Under the pieces are notes generated by a model that saw only the letters and a list, made by a program, of their open reading frames with translations, searched no databases and had not been told where the DNA came from. DNA of 64,000 nt. It comes from Enemella evansiae (GTDB lineage: Bacteria; Pseudomonadota; Alphaproteobacteria; Rhodobacterales; Rhodobacteraceae). Positions 1 through 9,255 of this stretch are shown here, piece by piece (positions within the stretch are counted from its first letter, which is position 1; each line of letters starts with the position of its first letter). Both the position numbers and the translations under genes were made by a program. Where the stretch lies: contig JAFKDC010000013.1 in the NCBI GenBank assembly GCA_017255395.1, forward strand, positions 88,572 to 152,571, in the 5' to 3' direction.

Positions 1-571
1 GGCCTATGACGGGCGCTTCAAGGATCTCTTTCAGGAGGTCTTCGAGGCGGAGTTCGAAGCGCAGTTCAAGGAAAAGGGCATCTGGTACGAACACCGGCTG
101 ATCGACGACATGGTCGCCTGCGCGCTGAAGTGGAACGGCAAGTTCGTCTGGGCCTGCAAGAATTACGACGGCGACGTGCAGTCCGACACCGTGGCGCAGG
201 GCTTCGGCAGCCTCGGCATGATGACCTCGCAGCTGATGACGCCCGACGGCAGGATAGTCGAGGCCGAGGCCGCCCACGGCACCGTCACCCGCCACTACCG
301 CCAGCACCAGCGGGGCGAGTCCACCTCCACGAACTCGGTGGCCTCGATCTATGCATGGACCGGCGGGCTGAAGCATCGCGCCAAGCTGGACGAGAACGTG
401 GCCCTGCGCGCCTTTGCCGAAACGCTGGAACGGGTGATCGTCGAGACGGTGGAATCGGGGCACATGACCAAGGATCTGGCGCTGCTGGTCGGCCCGGATC
501 AGGGCTGGCTGACCACCATGGGCTTCCTCGAGAAGATCGACGAAAACCTGAACAAGGCGCTGAACGGCTAG
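1..571 (+). CDS. icd: NADP-dependent isocitrate dehydrogenase, C-terminal part (partial)
   Basis: The reading frame is open from the left edge (codons start at base 2) and ends at 571, giving the last 189 residues. It oxidatively decarboxylates isocitrate to 2-oxoglutarate with NADP in the TCA cycle. Visible family features are a stretch with YDGDVQSD carrying the metal-binding aspartates, then [29 protein letters not shown] and [15 protein letters not shown], all typical of the eukaryote-like homodimeric NADP-IDH of alphaproteobacteria rather than the E. coli type. The N-terminal half lies outside the window. The next gene starts about 105 bases downstream on the same strand; no strong terminator is visible between them. 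Confidence 0.95.
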   Translation, partial: AYDGRFKDLFQEVFEAEFEAQFKEKGIWYEHRLIDDMVACALKWNGKFVWACKNYDGDVQSDTVAQGFGSLGMMTSQLMTPDGRIVEAEAAHGTVTRHYRQHQRGESTSTNSVASIYAWTGGLKHRAKLDENVALRAFAETLERVIVETVESGHMTKDLALLVGPDQGWLTTMGFLEKIDENLNKALNG

Positions 572-676
572 GCAGGCACGCGCGGTGCCCGGGCGTCTTC
601 TGTACCCCAGCGGTTTCAGGAGGGTCCGGGCGCCTGCGCCCTTGCGCCCCGGGCCGCTTGGCTGGATAGAGACGCC

Positions 677-1297
677 ATGACGCTGCTCTCTACCCCACCC
701 GCCGACCGCCACAGCCTCTGGGAAGATGCGCTGGGGCTTGCCGTGGGCTGCGTGATCATGGCGCTGTCGGTGCAGTTCCTACGCACCGAAGACCTCATCA
801 CCGGCCAGATCGCGGGCCTGTCGCTGCTTGGCTCTTACGTGTCCGGCTGGTCCTTCGGCGCGGTCTTCTTCGTGCTGAACCTGCCCTTCTACCTGCTGGC
901 GCTGAAGCAGATGGGCCTGCGCTTCACGCTGAAGAGCTTTGCCGCGGTCACCATCATGTCGGCCATGGCGGACGCCCTGCCCTCTGTCCTGACGCTGGAC
1001 CCGCTGCACCCGGCCATCGCCGCGAGTCTCTTCGGCGTGCTGGGGGGCATCGGGCTGATCGTGCTGTTCCGGCACGGGGCGACGCTGGGCGGCGTCGGCG
1101 TGGTGGCGCTGTGGTTGCAGGACACGCGCGGCATCCGCGCGGGCAACGTGCAGCTTGTCTTCGATCTGGGCGTCTTCACACTCGCGGCCTTCCTCTTTGA
1201 CTGGCAAACGGTGCTCTGGTCACTTCTGGGCGCGGTGATCCTGAACGTCATGATCACCGTGAACCACCGCCGCGACCGCTATATCGCCCGGTCCTGA
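677..1297 (+). CDS. YitT family membrane protein
   Basis: The 206-residue protein is dominated by five or six hydrophobic helices (for example around residues 20-40, 50-70, 85-105, 115-135 and 150-190) and ends in a basic tail. The layout, with a glycine-rich central helix pair reading GVLGGIGLIVLFRHGATLGGVGV, matches the YitT/YczE-like integral membrane family. The function of that family is not established, although some members are annotated as transporters. It follows icd on the same strand and could be read through from it. The start at 677 is the first in-frame ATG. Assignment to the family is reasonably firm; no substrate can be proposed. Confidence 0.8.
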   Translation: MTLLSTPPADRHSLWEDALGLAVGCVIMALSVQFLRTEDLITGQIAGLSLLGSYVSGWSFGAVFFVLNLPFYLLALKQMGLRFTLKSFAAVTIMSAMADALPSVLTLDPLHPAIAASLFGVLGGIGLIVLFRHGATLGGVGVVALWLQDTRGIRAGNVQLVFDLGVFTLAAFLFDWQTVLWSLLGAVILNVMITVNHRRDRYIARS

Positions 1298-1352
1298 GGC
1301 CGCACCGCCAAGGCCCCGCCGCGTGACGCGGGCCGCTGCGCCCCTTGGCACG

Positions 1353-1378
1353 AAAAAGGGGCCCCCGGCGGGGACCCC
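1353..1378 (-). terminator. Rho-independent-like terminator on the minus strand, downstream of nrdJ
   Basis: On the minus strand a GGGG-T-CCCC / GGGG-C-CCCC stem (9 bp with one mismatch, 3-base loop) is followed by five T residues. It lies about 290 bases past the nrdJ stop and faces the convergent YitT gene. A shorter hairpin nearer the stop (1619-1659) lacks a T-tract. Confidence 0.55.
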
Positions 1379-1618
1379 GTAGTCTCGCTGACAAGGCTCG
1401 TGTGATTCACTGCCCGTGACGGTTGTCTGCCTGCGTCCTTGTCCGCGTCAGGGCCAGCGCACCGGCCCCGTGCGAGGATGGGCAAGGACAGGCCGTCCGC
1501 CCCCACCCTGTTCGTCGGGGGGCCGGTCCGGTCGGCCTCGGGCCGGACCCCCTGTTGCGCCACCTTCCGGCGCAAGTTCCACATGGGCGACGGTCAGGCC
1601 CGGTCGGGCCTGCGCCAT

Positions 1619-1659
1619 GGGCATGGGCTTCGGCGCTTGGATCACCGCAGCCCATGCCC
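1619..1659. repeat. Perfect 11-bp inverted repeat just after nrdJ
   Basis: GGGCATGGGCT (1619-1629) and AGCCCATGCCC (1649-1659) are exact reverse complements separated by 19 bases. The hairpin begins 10 bases beyond the nrdJ stop codon. No T-run follows, so it is more likely a 3'-end stability structure than a classical terminator. Confidence 0.6.
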
Positions 1660-1668
1660 GATCCGGCC

Positions 1669-4600
1669 TCAGCTACAGCCCGAGGTGCCGCCGCAGGTGT
1701 TGCACTTCATGCAGGTGCCGTTGCGCACCAGCGTGTAGTTGCCGCACTCGCCGCAGGCCTCGCCCTCGTAGCCCTGCATCTTGGCCTTGGTCACGGCGCT
1801 CATGGCCATGGCCGACGCACCCGAACCACTGGACACCGAGACCGCTGCCGACGCCGTGGCGGGCACCAGCGTTTTCAGCACGCTGTCCGGGTCGGTGCCA
1901 TTCTCGAAGGCCACCGCACCCTGAATGCCGCCCTGAAGCACCACCAGTTCCTGCGGCAGCCGCTTGCGCAGGTAGCCGGTCGAGCTGATCTGCTTCAGCA
2001 CTTCCAACGAGCGGGTCGCGGCGCTTTCCGACAGTTCCTTGACGTTCGAAACGCCCTCTTCCTCGCCCCGGCCAAGATCGTCGAAGGACGCGCCTTCCGG
2101 TTTGACATGCGCGAGGTCGGTGCGGTCGAGATAGCTGACCGCCAGTTCGCGGAAGATGTAGTCGAGGATCGAGGTCGCGTTCTTGATCGAGTCGTTGCCC
2201 TGCACCATGCCCGCCGGTTCGAACTTGGTGAAGGTGAAGGCGTCGACGAACTCTTCCAGCGGCACGCCGTACTGAAGGCCCACCGACACCGCGATGGCGA
2301 AGTTGTTCATCATCGCGCGGAAGCCCGCGCCTTCCTTGTGCATGTCGATGAAGATCTCGCCAAGGCTGCCGTCCTGATATTCGCCGGTGCGCAGGTAGAC
2401 CTTGTGACCACCGACAATCGCCTTCTGGGTGTAGCCCTTGCGGCGCTCGGGCATCTTGGTCCGCTCGGACTTGATGATCTCCTTCACGACGATCTTCTCG
2501 ACGATCTTCTCCGCCAGCACCTGCGCCTTTTCCTGCGCATTGCCGGTTTCGAGGATCTCGGCGGCCTCTTCGTCGTCCTCGACCAGCGCGGCGGCCAGCG
2601 GCTGCGACAGCTTCGAGCCGTCACGATACAGCGCGTTGGCCTTCACACCCAGCGACCACGACAGTTCGTAGGCCTTCTGGCAGTCCTCGATAGAGGCCGA
2701 GTTCGCCATGTTGATGGTCTTGGAGATCGCGCCCGAGATGAAGCTCTGCGCGGCGGCCATCATGGTGATGTGGCTGTTGACCGACAGGTAGCGTTTGCCC
2801 TTCTTGCCGCAGGGGTTGGCGCAGTCGAAGACCGTCAGGTGATCCTCGCGCAGGAAGGGCGCGCCCTCCAGCGTCATGGTCCCGCAGACATGGTCGTTGG
2901 CCGCGTCGATTTCCGCCTTGGTGAAGCCCAGGTGGCGCAGCAGGTCGAAGGTCGGGTCGTTCAGCTTGGCCGCCGGGATGCCCAGCGTGTCCTTGCAGAA
3001 GGTCTCGCCCAGCGTCCACTGATTGAACACGAAGCGGATGTCGAAGGCGGTGGCCAGCGCGGCCTCGAGCTTTTCGATCTGCGCCGGGCCGAAGCCGTGG
3101 GCCATCAGGCGGGTGTGGTTGACGCCGGGCGCATTGCCCAGCGTCTGGTGACCGACGGCATAGGAGATGATCTCTTCGATCTGGGCGCTGCCATACCCCA
3201 GATTCTCCAGTGCCGCCGGAACCGAGCGGTTGATGATCTTGAAGTAGCCGCCGCCGGCGAGCTTCTTGAACTTCACCAGCGCGAAGTCGGGCTCGATGCC
3301 GGTGGTGTCACAGTCCATCACCAGACCGATGGTGCCGGTGGGCGCGATGACGGAGACCTGCGCGTTGCGGTAGCCGTGCTTCTCCCCCAGCGCCAGCGCC
3401 TCGTCCCATGCGCCGGTGGCAAGGTCGATCAGCGCGGGCACCGGGCAGTTGGCGTGGTCCAGCGCGACCGGCTTCACCGCGAGGCCCTCATAGCCCTCGG
3501 TCTTGCCATAGGCGGCGGTCCGATGGTTGCGGATGACCCGCAGCATGTCGGCGCGGTTCTTCTCGAACTTGGCGAAGGCACCGACCTCTCCGGCGATCTC
3601 GGCGGAGGTGGCGTAGGACACGCCCGTCATGATGGCGGTCAGCGCACCGCAAAGCGCGCGGCCCGCGTCGCTGTCATAGCCCAGACCCATGTTCATCAAG
3701 AGGCCGCCGATGTTGGCGTAGCCAAGGCCCAGCGTGCGGAAATCATAGCTGAGCTGCGCGATTTCCTTCGAGGGAAACTGCGCCATGGTCACCGAGATTT
3801 CCAGCGTCAGCGTCCACAGGCGGGTCGCATGCATGTAGCGCTCGGCGTCGAAGTGACCGTCCTTGAGGAAGGTCAGCAGGTTCATCGAGGCAAGGTTGCA
3901 GGCGGTGTCGTCGAGGAACATGTACTCGGAACAGGGGTTCGAGCCGCGGATCTCGCCGTCCTGCGGGCAGGTGTGCCATGCGTTCACGGTGTCGTGGAAC
4001 TGGATGCCCGGATCGGCGCAGGCCCATGCGGCGTGGCCGATCTGCTCCCACAGCTCCTTGGCGTCGACGGTCTTGGCGACGGTGCCGTCGGTGCGGCGGA
4101 TCAGCTCCCAAGGCTTGCCCTCGCGGACGGCCGTCAGGAAGGCGTCGGTGACGCGGATCGAGTTGTTGGAGTTCTGGCCCGAAACGGATGCGTAGGCCTC
4201 GGAGTCCCAATCGGTGTCATAGGTCGGGAATTCGATCGAGGCATAGCCCTGTCGTGCGTAGTCGAGCACGCGCTTGATGTAGGTCTCGGGGATCATGGCA
4301 CCCTTGGCGGCGCGCACGGCCCCCTTCAGCGCCTCGTTGATCTTGGGATCATAGGCGCCCTCTTCGGAACCATCGAAAGAGCGGATCGCCTGGAAGATGC
4401 CGTTGAGCATCTTCTCGTGCATCTTGGAGCCCGCGACGATCGACGCGACCTTCTGCTCTTCCTTGACCTTCCAGTTGATGAATTCCTCGATATCCGGGTG
4501 GTCGGCATCGCAGATCACCATCTTGGCCGCGCGGCGCGTGGTGCCGCCCGATTTGATCGCGCCCGCCGCGCGGTCGCCGATCTTGAGGAACCCCATCAGG

Positions 4601-5337
4601 CCGGACGACTTGCCGCCGCCGGACAGGCTTTCGCCCTCGGCGCGGAGCGACGAGAAATTGGTGCCGGTGCCGGAGCCGTATTTGAAAAGGCGCGCCTCGC
4701 GGACCCAGAGATCCATGATGCCGCCGTCGCCGACGAGATCGTCGGCAACCGACTGGATGAAGCAGGCGTGCGGCTGCGGGTGCTCGTAGGCGGACTTGGA
4801 CCGGGTCAGCTTGCCGGTCTGGAAGTCGACGTAGTAGTGGCCCTGACCGGGGCCGTCGATGCCATAGGCCCAATGCAGGCCGGTGTTGAACCACTGCGGG
4901 CTGTTGGGGGCTGCAACCTGCGAGGCCAGCATGTGGCGCATCTCGTCGTAATAGGCGCGGGCGTCGGCCTCGGTGGTGAAGTAGCCGCCCTTCCAGCCCC
5001 AGTAGGCCCAGGCGCCTGCGAGACGATCAAAGACCTGACGGGCCGAGGTCTCGCCAACGCGCGGCGTGTCCTTGGAGGCGGCGACAGAGCGCCAGAGGAA
5101 CTCGGGCACATCCTTTTCGGGCACGCGCTTCAGCTCGGTCGGGACACCGGCCTTGCGGAAATACTTCTGGGCGATGACGTCGCTGGCGACCTGGCTCCAG
5201 CTTTTGGGCACTTCGAGGTTGTCGAGAGCGAAGACGGTCGAGCCGTCCGGGTTGCGGATTTCGGACCGCGTGGTGACGAAGGCGATGCCTGCATAAGCGT
5301 CCCGTCCGGCCTTCGTGTACTGTCTCTCGATTTTCAT
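1669..5337 (-). CDS. nrdJ: Adenosylcobalamin-dependent (class II) ribonucleotide reductase
   Basis: The 1222-residue protein has the length of alphaproteobacterial NrdJ. It reduces ribonucleotides to deoxyribonucleotides with coenzyme B12, without oxygen or a small radical subunit. Visible features are the N-terminal W-GWKGGYF region, [13 protein letters not shown], the barrel motif NPCSEY...CNLASMNL (around residues 467-484), the [22 protein letters not shown] segment and a cysteine-rich C-terminal tail (CGECGNY...[13 protein letters not shown]) that re-reduces the active site. The ATG at 5337 begins the conserved MKIERQYTK. It is monocistronic between convergent or spaced neighbours. Upstream lie candidate NrdR and DnaA boxes; I saw no cobalamin riboswitch. 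Class identification is secure. Confidence 0.97.
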   Translation of the reverse strand: MKIERQYTKAGRDAYAGIAFVTTRSEIRNPDGSTVFALDNLEVPKSWSQVASDVIAQKYFRKAGVPTELKRVPEKDVPEFLWRSVAASKDTPRVGETSARQVFDRLAGAWAYWGWKGGYFTTEADARAYYDEMRHMLASQVAAPNSPQWFNTGLHWAYGIDGPGQGHYYVDFQTGKLTRSKSAYEHPQPHACFIQSVADDLVGDGGIMDLWVREARLFKYGSGTGTNFSSLRAEGESLSGGGKSSGLMGFLKIGDRAAGAIKSGGTTRRAAKMVICDADHPDIEEFINWKVKEEQKVASIVAGSKMHEKMLNGIFQAIRSFDGSEEGAYDPKINEALKGAVRAAKGAMIPETYIKRVLDYARQGYASIEFPTYDTDWDSEAYASVSGQNSNNSIRVTDAFLTAVREGKPWELIRRTDGTVAKTVDAKELWEQIGHAAWACADPGIQFHDTVNAWHTCPQDGEIRGSNPCSEYMFLDDTACNLASMNLLTFLKDGHFDAERYMHATRLWTLTLEISVTMAQFPSKEIAQLSYDFRTLGLGYANIGGLLMNMGLGYDSDAGRALCGALTAIMTGVSYATSAEIAGEVGAFAKFEKNRADMLRVIRNHRTAAYGKTEGYEGLAVKPVALDHANCPVPALIDLATGAWDEALALGEKHGYRNAQVSVIAPTGTIGLVMDCDTTGIEPDFALVKFKKLAGGGYFKIINRSVPAALENLGYGSAQIEEIISYAVGHQTLGNAPGVNHTRLMAHGFGPAQIEKLEAALATAFDIRFVFNQWTLGETFCKDTLGIPAAKLNDPTFDLLRHLGFTKAEIDAANDHVCGTMTLEGAPFLREDHLTVFDCANPCGKKGKRYLSVNSHITMMAAAQSFISGAISKTINMANSASIEDCQKAYELSWSLGVKANALYRDGSKLSQPLAAALVEDDEEAAEILETGNAQEKAQVLAEKIVEKIVVKEIIKSERTKMPERRKGYTQKAIVGGHKVYLRTGEYQDGSLGEIFIDMHKEGAGFRAMMNNFAIAVSVGLQYGVPLEEFVDAFTFTKFEPAGMVQGNDSIKNATSILDYIFRELAVSYLDRTDLAHVKPEGASFDDLGRGEEEGVSNVKELSESAATRSLEVLKQISSTGYLRKRLPQELVVLQGGIQGAVAFENGTDPDSVLKTLVPATASAAVSVSSGSGASAMAMSAVTKAKMQGYEGEACGECGNYTLVRNGTCMKCNTCGGTSGCS

Positions 5338-5479
5338 TGTGCTGCCCCTGAAGCGGTCTGTCGCTGATAGTCACCTGACGGTTTGGGGGTCCGCGCGGGG
5401 CAGAAAGACGATCGCATCGCGGAACTGCCCGTCCCCGTTGCTGGATATCGTGTCACTCTGTCCTTGGCGCCGCTCTTTG

Positions 5480-5495
5480 CCACAACATCTAGTGG
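5480..5495. promoter_or_regulatory. Candidate NrdR box 1
   Basis: CCACAACATCTAGTGG matches the published NrdR consensus acaCwAtATaTwGtgt at 12 of 16 positions by my count. It lies about 150 bases before the nrdJ start. NrdR represses ribonucleotide reductase genes when dATP is plentiful. Confidence 0.4.
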
Positions 5496-5564
5496 CATCC
5501 CCAACCGGCCCGCACAACATGGCTAATCTGACCGCCAGAGGTCAACGAAGTTTTTTGGGAATTC

Positions 5565-5580
5565 TCCATATATTTTGTGT
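5565..5580. promoter_or_regulatory. Candidate NrdR box 2
   Basis: On the minus strand ACACAAAATATATGGA matches the NrdR consensus at 12 of 16 positions. Its centre is 85 bases from that of box 1, close to eight helical turns. NrdR boxes usually occur in pairs on one face of the helix, though normally closer together. Confidence 0.4.
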
Positions 5581-5634
5581 TGACCCTTTCCGGCCCCACA
5601 AGAGGCAGTGGCGGCACCCGATTCACTCACAGAC

Positions 5635-5643
5635 TGTGGATGA
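5635..5643 (-). promoter_or_regulatory. DnaA-box-like site (TCATCCACA)
   Basis: The minus strand reads TCATCCACA, one base off the consensus TTATNCACA. It faces the perfect box at 5690-5698, about 55 bases away. Confidence 0.4.
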
Positions 5644-5689
5644 GTTCCGGCCCCGCAAAGCCAGCGAAAAGCCTTATTGATCCCGAGGT

Positions 5690-5698
5690 TTATCCACA
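5690..5698 (+). promoter_or_regulatory. Perfect DnaA box (TTATCCACA)
   Basis: TTATCCACA is the strongest form of the DnaA box. It lies about 355 bases upstream of the nrdJ start. In E. coli the nrdAB reductase operon is regulated by DnaA through such boxes, so the position before a reductase gene is suggestive. Confidence 0.5.
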
Positions 5699-6001
5699 GC
5701 CCCTGTTTGAAGGCCGGTCCTCCGCCAGCGCATCCGCGCCAGAGGCAATTGCGGCAGTCGTGCACCACATATAGCGGGAATGACACAGGCAACCGACATA
5801 TCTCCCCAGATAGGCGATTCGAAAAACCCTGCCTGCATTAGAGGCAAACGCCTGTTGCTGTCGCAAAGCCGGATGCAGCGATCCCACGTCAGAAAACTGT
5901 ACACAGCGTCGGCCCGGCATGACGCAGGGGGTGTCCGGCGCCCTGCCCGCTATCGGGGCCGGGTCAGGCCGGTGCCGGTCGCCTGCCTGTCTCTGGACAT
6001 G

Positions 6002-6032
6002 AAAACACCCCGGGCGCAGCGCGTCCGGGGTG
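6002..6032 (-). terminator. Rho-independent terminator of the outer-membrane protein gene
   Basis: The minus strand reads CACCCCGGACGC, a 3-base loop, then GCGCCCGGGGTG followed by TTTT: a 12-bp stem with one mismatch and a T-run, 27 bases after the stop codon at 6059. Confidence 0.8.
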
Positions 6033-6058
6033 CCTTAGAAAGCGACTGTGGCCCGGGG

Positions 6059-7951
6059 TCAGAACACCATGCCGATGGTGAAGGAAACCGAATTCTCCGA
6101 GCGCCCGTTGCCGAAGATCCGCTGCCCTTCCAGGCGGCCCTGCAACCCGTTGTTGAAGTCGAAGCCGACCATGGCCGAAGCCTTGCCGAACATATCGTCC
6201 CGCCCGTCAACGGCGGTCTGGAAGCTCGCGCCGCCCGCGGTCGTCTGGGTCACCGAGAAATCCTTCGCCATGGTGTCCTTCATCGCAGAGAGGTCGAAGT
6301 AACCGTACAGCATGCCGTTCGACTTCGCGGCCTCGTAGGCATAGCGCGTGCCGATCCCGACAATGTTGCTGTCGATGTCGAAGGCGTCGGTGGTCACGCC
6401 GTTGTTGTCTTCGCTGAAGCTGTCGAAGCTGGTGTTGCTGCGGGTGATCTCGCCGTAGAACCCAAGCGATCCCGGCATCTTGATGACTTCGGGGCCGAAG
6501 TTGTAGCCCAGCCGGATGCGCGCGCCGCGCTGATCCGCATCGGGGTTCGACGAGAAGGTGTTCATCACGCCGATCCGGGTCTGGTCGATCTCGATATTGC
6601 CGTGGAACAGATGCACGTCGCCGAAGAGGCCACTGGGATTGTACCCTGCCGCATAGACCGAGGCGAACTTGATCGTCCCGTCAAGAGAGCCGAGGTCGTC
6701 CTTGCGGTCGGCGTCGAAGCTCTCTTTGCCGAAGCTGGCGCCGATCAGCGAGCGTTCGAAGCCCGCGGCGCGGCCCATGCTGTACTCGGCGTTCAGTCCG
6801 AAGTAGCGCGCCGTGTAATCCAGCCCGGTGTTGTTGGTGGTCGTGTCGAATTCACCGCTTGCGCCAAGCCCGGTCAGCGAGAATTTCAGCCCGCCAAGGG
6901 CCATCAGCGCGTCGCCCTGGGTCGAGACGCTGGCCGCGCTGAGCGACGAGAAGGACAGCGCGTCGAACCGCGTCGTCGCCATGTCGAGGTGGTGGTTGGT
7001 CCCCATCAGGACAAGATCGCCCAGCGGCGAGATCGCATGACCGACGGGACCGCCGATCGGCGTGCCGCCGACCCCGGCAAAGCCGAAGATGAAGGTGTTG
7101 GGAACACCCAGCGTGGCACCGTCCGCGCTGCTGGGCTGGCCCAGCGAGTAGACCTCGGCACCCACGTCCGACAGCGCCATCAGGGCGTCGTCCTCGGATG
7201 CGGCGGCACCGTAGAAGATGGTGAAATCCGCCTCGTCGCCGGCTGCAACCGTCCCGAAGGAGAAGTCGAAGGCCGCGCCATGGTCCGCCGGGCCGCTGTC
7301 GGTGAAGTTGCCGTTCAGAACGGCGTCGCCGGCGAGGGTGCTCAGCGGCACGTTCGGGTTGCCCGAGACGAAGCCGTCGTCAGAGCTTCCGATCAGGCGC
7401 GAGGCGGGCCAGCCCTGAAGCGTGACGAATTCCGAAAATTCCGTGGGCGGCACGTCCCAGTCCATCGCGCGGCGATAAACCAGCTGGCCGATTTCGGCGG
7501 CACCCGCATTCAGCAGGGTCACGTCCACCTGGTACAGGTTGTCGGAGGCCGACGGAGAGAAGTCATGTTCGACATCCACGACAAAGGCGCCATCGGTCAC
7601 CGTGACGGTGCTGATCGCCGAGTCGCCGCCCGAGGCAGCGTCGGTGCCGGTTCCAGAGGCGACGATCGTGCCCGTGCCGATGTTTTCGAAACCGAAGCTC
7701 TGCCCGGCCATGCCAAAGGCGCCGGAGGTCAGGTCGGCGATGCCCCAGCCTTCACAGGCGCAGCCCGGTGCCAGCGTCTCACCACTGGTCGGCAGGAAGG
7801 TCAGACCGATTCCGCCGGTGACGAGGTTGCCGCGCGGGTTGATGCCCAGCTGGACCGTGCCGTTGTCGATGATTTCCTGTGCTGCCGCGATGCCGGGGAC
7901 GATTCCGCCCAGAGCCACCAAAAGAGCGATGCGGGATACTGGCTGCTTCAT
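6059..7951 (-). CDS. Unrecognised secreted protein with probable C-terminal outer-membrane beta-barrel
   Basis: The 630-residue protein starts with a clear signal peptide (MKQPVSRIALLVALGG..., cleavage likely near residue 24 after AAA). The first half is rich in Gly, Thr, Ser and Asp with a short GCACEGWG element. Roughly the last 270 residues show alternating polar/hydrophobic strands with aromatic ends, and the protein finishes SFTIGMVF; a terminal Phe is the signature recognised by the BAM machinery. That suggests an autotransporter-like passenger plus barrel or a large porin-like protein. A strong ribosome site (AAGAGGGAGC) precedes the ATG at 7951, and a terminator follows the gene. I do not recognise the family and give no function. 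Confidence 0.7.
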   Translation of the reverse strand: MKQPVSRIALLVALGGIVPGIAAAQEIIDNGTVQLGINPRGNLVTGGIGLTFLPTSGETLAPGCACEGWGIADLTSGAFGMAGQSFGFENIGTGTIVASGTGTDAASGGDSAISTVTVTDGAFVVDVEHDFSPSASDNLYQVDVTLLNAGAAEIGQLVYRRAMDWDVPPTEFSEFVTLQGWPASRLIGSSDDGFVSGNPNVPLSTLAGDAVLNGNFTDSGPADHGAAFDFSFGTVAAGDEADFTIFYGAAASEDDALMALSDVGAEVYSLGQPSSADGATLGVPNTFIFGFAGVGGTPIGGPVGHAISPLGDLVLMGTNHHLDMATTRFDALSFSSLSAASVSTQGDALMALGGLKFSLTGLGASGEFDTTTNNTGLDYTARYFGLNAEYSMGRAAGFERSLIGASFGKESFDADRKDDLGSLDGTIKFASVYAAGYNPSGLFGDVHLFHGNIEIDQTRIGVMNTFSSNPDADQRGARIRLGYNFGPEVIKMPGSLGFYGEITRSNTSFDSFSEDNNGVTTDAFDIDSNIVGIGTRYAYEAAKSNGMLYGYFDLSAMKDTMAKDFSVTQTTAGGASFQTAVDGRDDMFGKASAMVGFDFNNGLQGRLEGQRIFGNGRSENSVSFTIGMVF

Positions 7952-8149
7952 AAGAGAGCTCCCTCTTAAAATGGGTATCTTCGGCCGAGACGCTGAAAAT
8001 GTGTTCGGCCACGCCTGAAAGATGCCCCTTGATATCCCGTCCGAAGGTTCCCCTGCGTAAGATTCTTAAGAAAGCGTAAACGGCCGCTGCGACCTGTCGC
8101 AAAAAGGTGACAATGTTGCGGCACGGGGCTGAGTGGAAGGTGCTGGAAA

Positions 8150-8226
8150 TGGTCGGGGCGGCGAGATTCGAACTCACGACCTTCTGTACCCAAAACAGAC
8201 GCGCTACCAGGCTGCGCTACGCCCCG
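8150..8226 (-). tRNA. tRNA-Pro(UGG), CCA encoded
   Basis: On the minus strand a complete 77-base cloverleaf runs from 8226 to 8150. It has acceptor stem CGGGGCG/CGCCCCG with discriminator A and encoded CCA, D-arm GCGC/GCGC, anticodon stem TCTGT/ACAGA with loop TTTGGGT (anticodon TGG), and T-arm GTGAG-TTCGAAT-CTCGC. It reads codons CCA and CCG. It stands alone between the outer-membrane protein gene and the DUF192 gene. Confidence 0.96.
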
Positions 8227-8379
8227 ACAGGCCCGGCGTTTACCGCCCGTGGGCCACGAAGGAAAGACCAAAAGCGCCCGGCCCTCTGCATCGGACTGGA
8301 ATAGCCTGCCCGGCGCGCCCTGGACCGTCTGGGCGCGCGCTGAGCCGCATGACGGGCCGGGTGCCTTGTCCGCCGCGCG

Positions 8380-9255
8380 TCAGTTGCAGCGCCAGGCCGG
8401 GTCGGAAATGGCGGGGTGGCGCATCTGGCTGCCGGGCTTGATCCCCAGCATGTTCGCCATCCCGCCGTTGATTTCCAGCACGTACTGGATGTTGTCGCCG
8501 CCCGGGATCGGCGTCAGATCGCGCGGTTGCGCCATGGCGTGAACGCGCTGAACCACGCCATGCTGGTCGGCGAAGATCATGTCGAGCGGAATGAGCGTGT
8601 TCTTCATCCAGAAAGAGACCGGCCGCGCCGAGGGATAGACGAAGAGCATGCCGAAACTGGGCGGCATCGATTTGACGTGCATCAGCCCCTGCGCGCGCTT
8701 GGGACCGTCGTCCGCCACCTCCACCGAGAATCGCGCCTTGCCGAAGTCGCCCCGCAGCAGGATCGTGTCCTCGCGGCAGGCCGGCGCGGTCGGGTCGACC
8801 GGCGGGAAATCCCCGGCCAGAAGCGTGGCATCGCCTTCCGGCGCGTCCAGAACCTCGTCGCCGATCGGCGCGATGATCATGTCTTCCGCCGGGGCGGCGG
8901 CAGGGTCTTCGCCTTCCGGCGCAGAGGACGGCAGATCGGAGGCCGCAAGCGCATCGCCCGTGGACGGCGCATCGTCGGCGGCATCGCCAACCGCAGCCGG
9001 TTCCGTCGCCGCCAGATCGGCCGCTGCCGCGCCACTGTCCCCGGCGGCACTCTCTTCGGGATCGTCGGGCACTTCAGGCGCGGGGTCTGTCGCTTCGGCC
9101 GCCTGCCCGGCAGCCGGATCCTGCGCCTCGACGCCCGGGGCTTCGGCCGGTTCGGGTGGCACCGGAAGGCTCTCGGACCCGTTGTCGGCAGCGTAAAGCG
9201 CCGTTGCCAGACCCAGACAAAGAACCGAACTCAACGCGACAAGGCGGTTTCCCAT
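8380..9255 (-). CDS. DUF192 family exported protein with long acidic linker
   Basis: The 291-residue protein begins with a signal peptide or anchor (residues 1-23, ending LYAAD). A low-complexity Ala/Pro/Asp/Glu-rich stretch follows (about 24-160), and a DUF192 domain occupies about 163-285. Domain signatures are GLMHVKSMP (190-198), [11 protein letters not shown] (215-225) and VLEINGG (259-265). DUF192 proteins are small and mostly uncharacterised; the usual family member is half this size, so the linker is unusual. I chose the ATG at 9255 because the signal peptide starts there and a GGAAG ribosome site precedes it; longer forms lack sense. It overlaps the end of the cold-shock gene by 25 bases, so the two are probably co-transcribed. 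Confidence 0.85.
   Translation of the reverse strand: MGNRLVALSSVLCLGLATALYAADNGSESLPVPPEPAEAPGVEAQDPAAGQAAEATDPAPEVPDDPEESAAGDSGAAAADLAATEPAAVGDAADDAPSTGDALAASDLPSSAPEGEDPAAAPAEDMIIAPIGDEVLDAPEGDATLLAGDFPPVDPTAPACREDTILLRGDFGKARFSVEVADDGPKRAQGLMHVKSMPPSFGMLFVYPSARPVSFWMKNTLIPLDMIFADQHGVVQRVHAMAQPRDLTPIPGGDNIQYVLEINGGMANMLGIKPGSQMRHPAISDPAWRCN

Larger units (their letters stand above)
1298..1668. other. Intergenic region between convergent YitT gene and nrdJ
   Basis: This 371-base stretch lies between two convergent genes. It holds a terminator-like hairpin serving the minus strand (1353-1378), a GGTCCGG/CCGGACC stem (1525-1549) and a perfect 11-bp inverted repeat (1619-1659) just after the nrdJ stop. 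The long open frames across it have no convincing ribosome site or family resemblance, so I call no gene here. Confidence 0.6.
5338..6058. other. 721-base non-coding region upstream of nrdJ
   Basis: The region separates nrdJ from the tail of the next minus-strand gene. It is richer in A+T than its surroundings and carries two candidate NrdR boxes, two DnaA-box-like sites and, at its right end, a terminator for the outer-membrane protein gene. The short open frames, for example one on the minus strand at 5523-5792, show no ribosome site or recognisable protein. Confidence 0.6.

Noticed and set aside
1423..5367. 1314-codon open frame antisense to nrdJ
   Set aside because: It mirrors nrdJ on the other strand in a G+C-rich sequence, has no ribosome site and is low-complexity Arg/Gly/Ala/Val; nrdJ itself is unambiguous.
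5338..5780. Cobalamin riboswitch before the B12-dependent reductase
   Set aside because: I found no B12-box or matching stem arrangement in this stretch.
5523..5792. 89-codon minus-strand frame upstream of nrdJ
   Set aside because: No ribosome site, no recognisable protein, and it overlaps the DnaA and NrdR-like sites.
8056..8078. CtrA-like site upstream of the outer-membrane protein gene
   Set aside because: TTAA-N7-TAAA is a weaker match than the site at 62804 and the surrounding bases do not fit.
8313..8338. GCGCGCCC/GGGCGCGC hairpin after the DUF192 gene as a terminator
   Set aside because: The stem is perfect but there is no T-run on the minus strand, so I did not call it.
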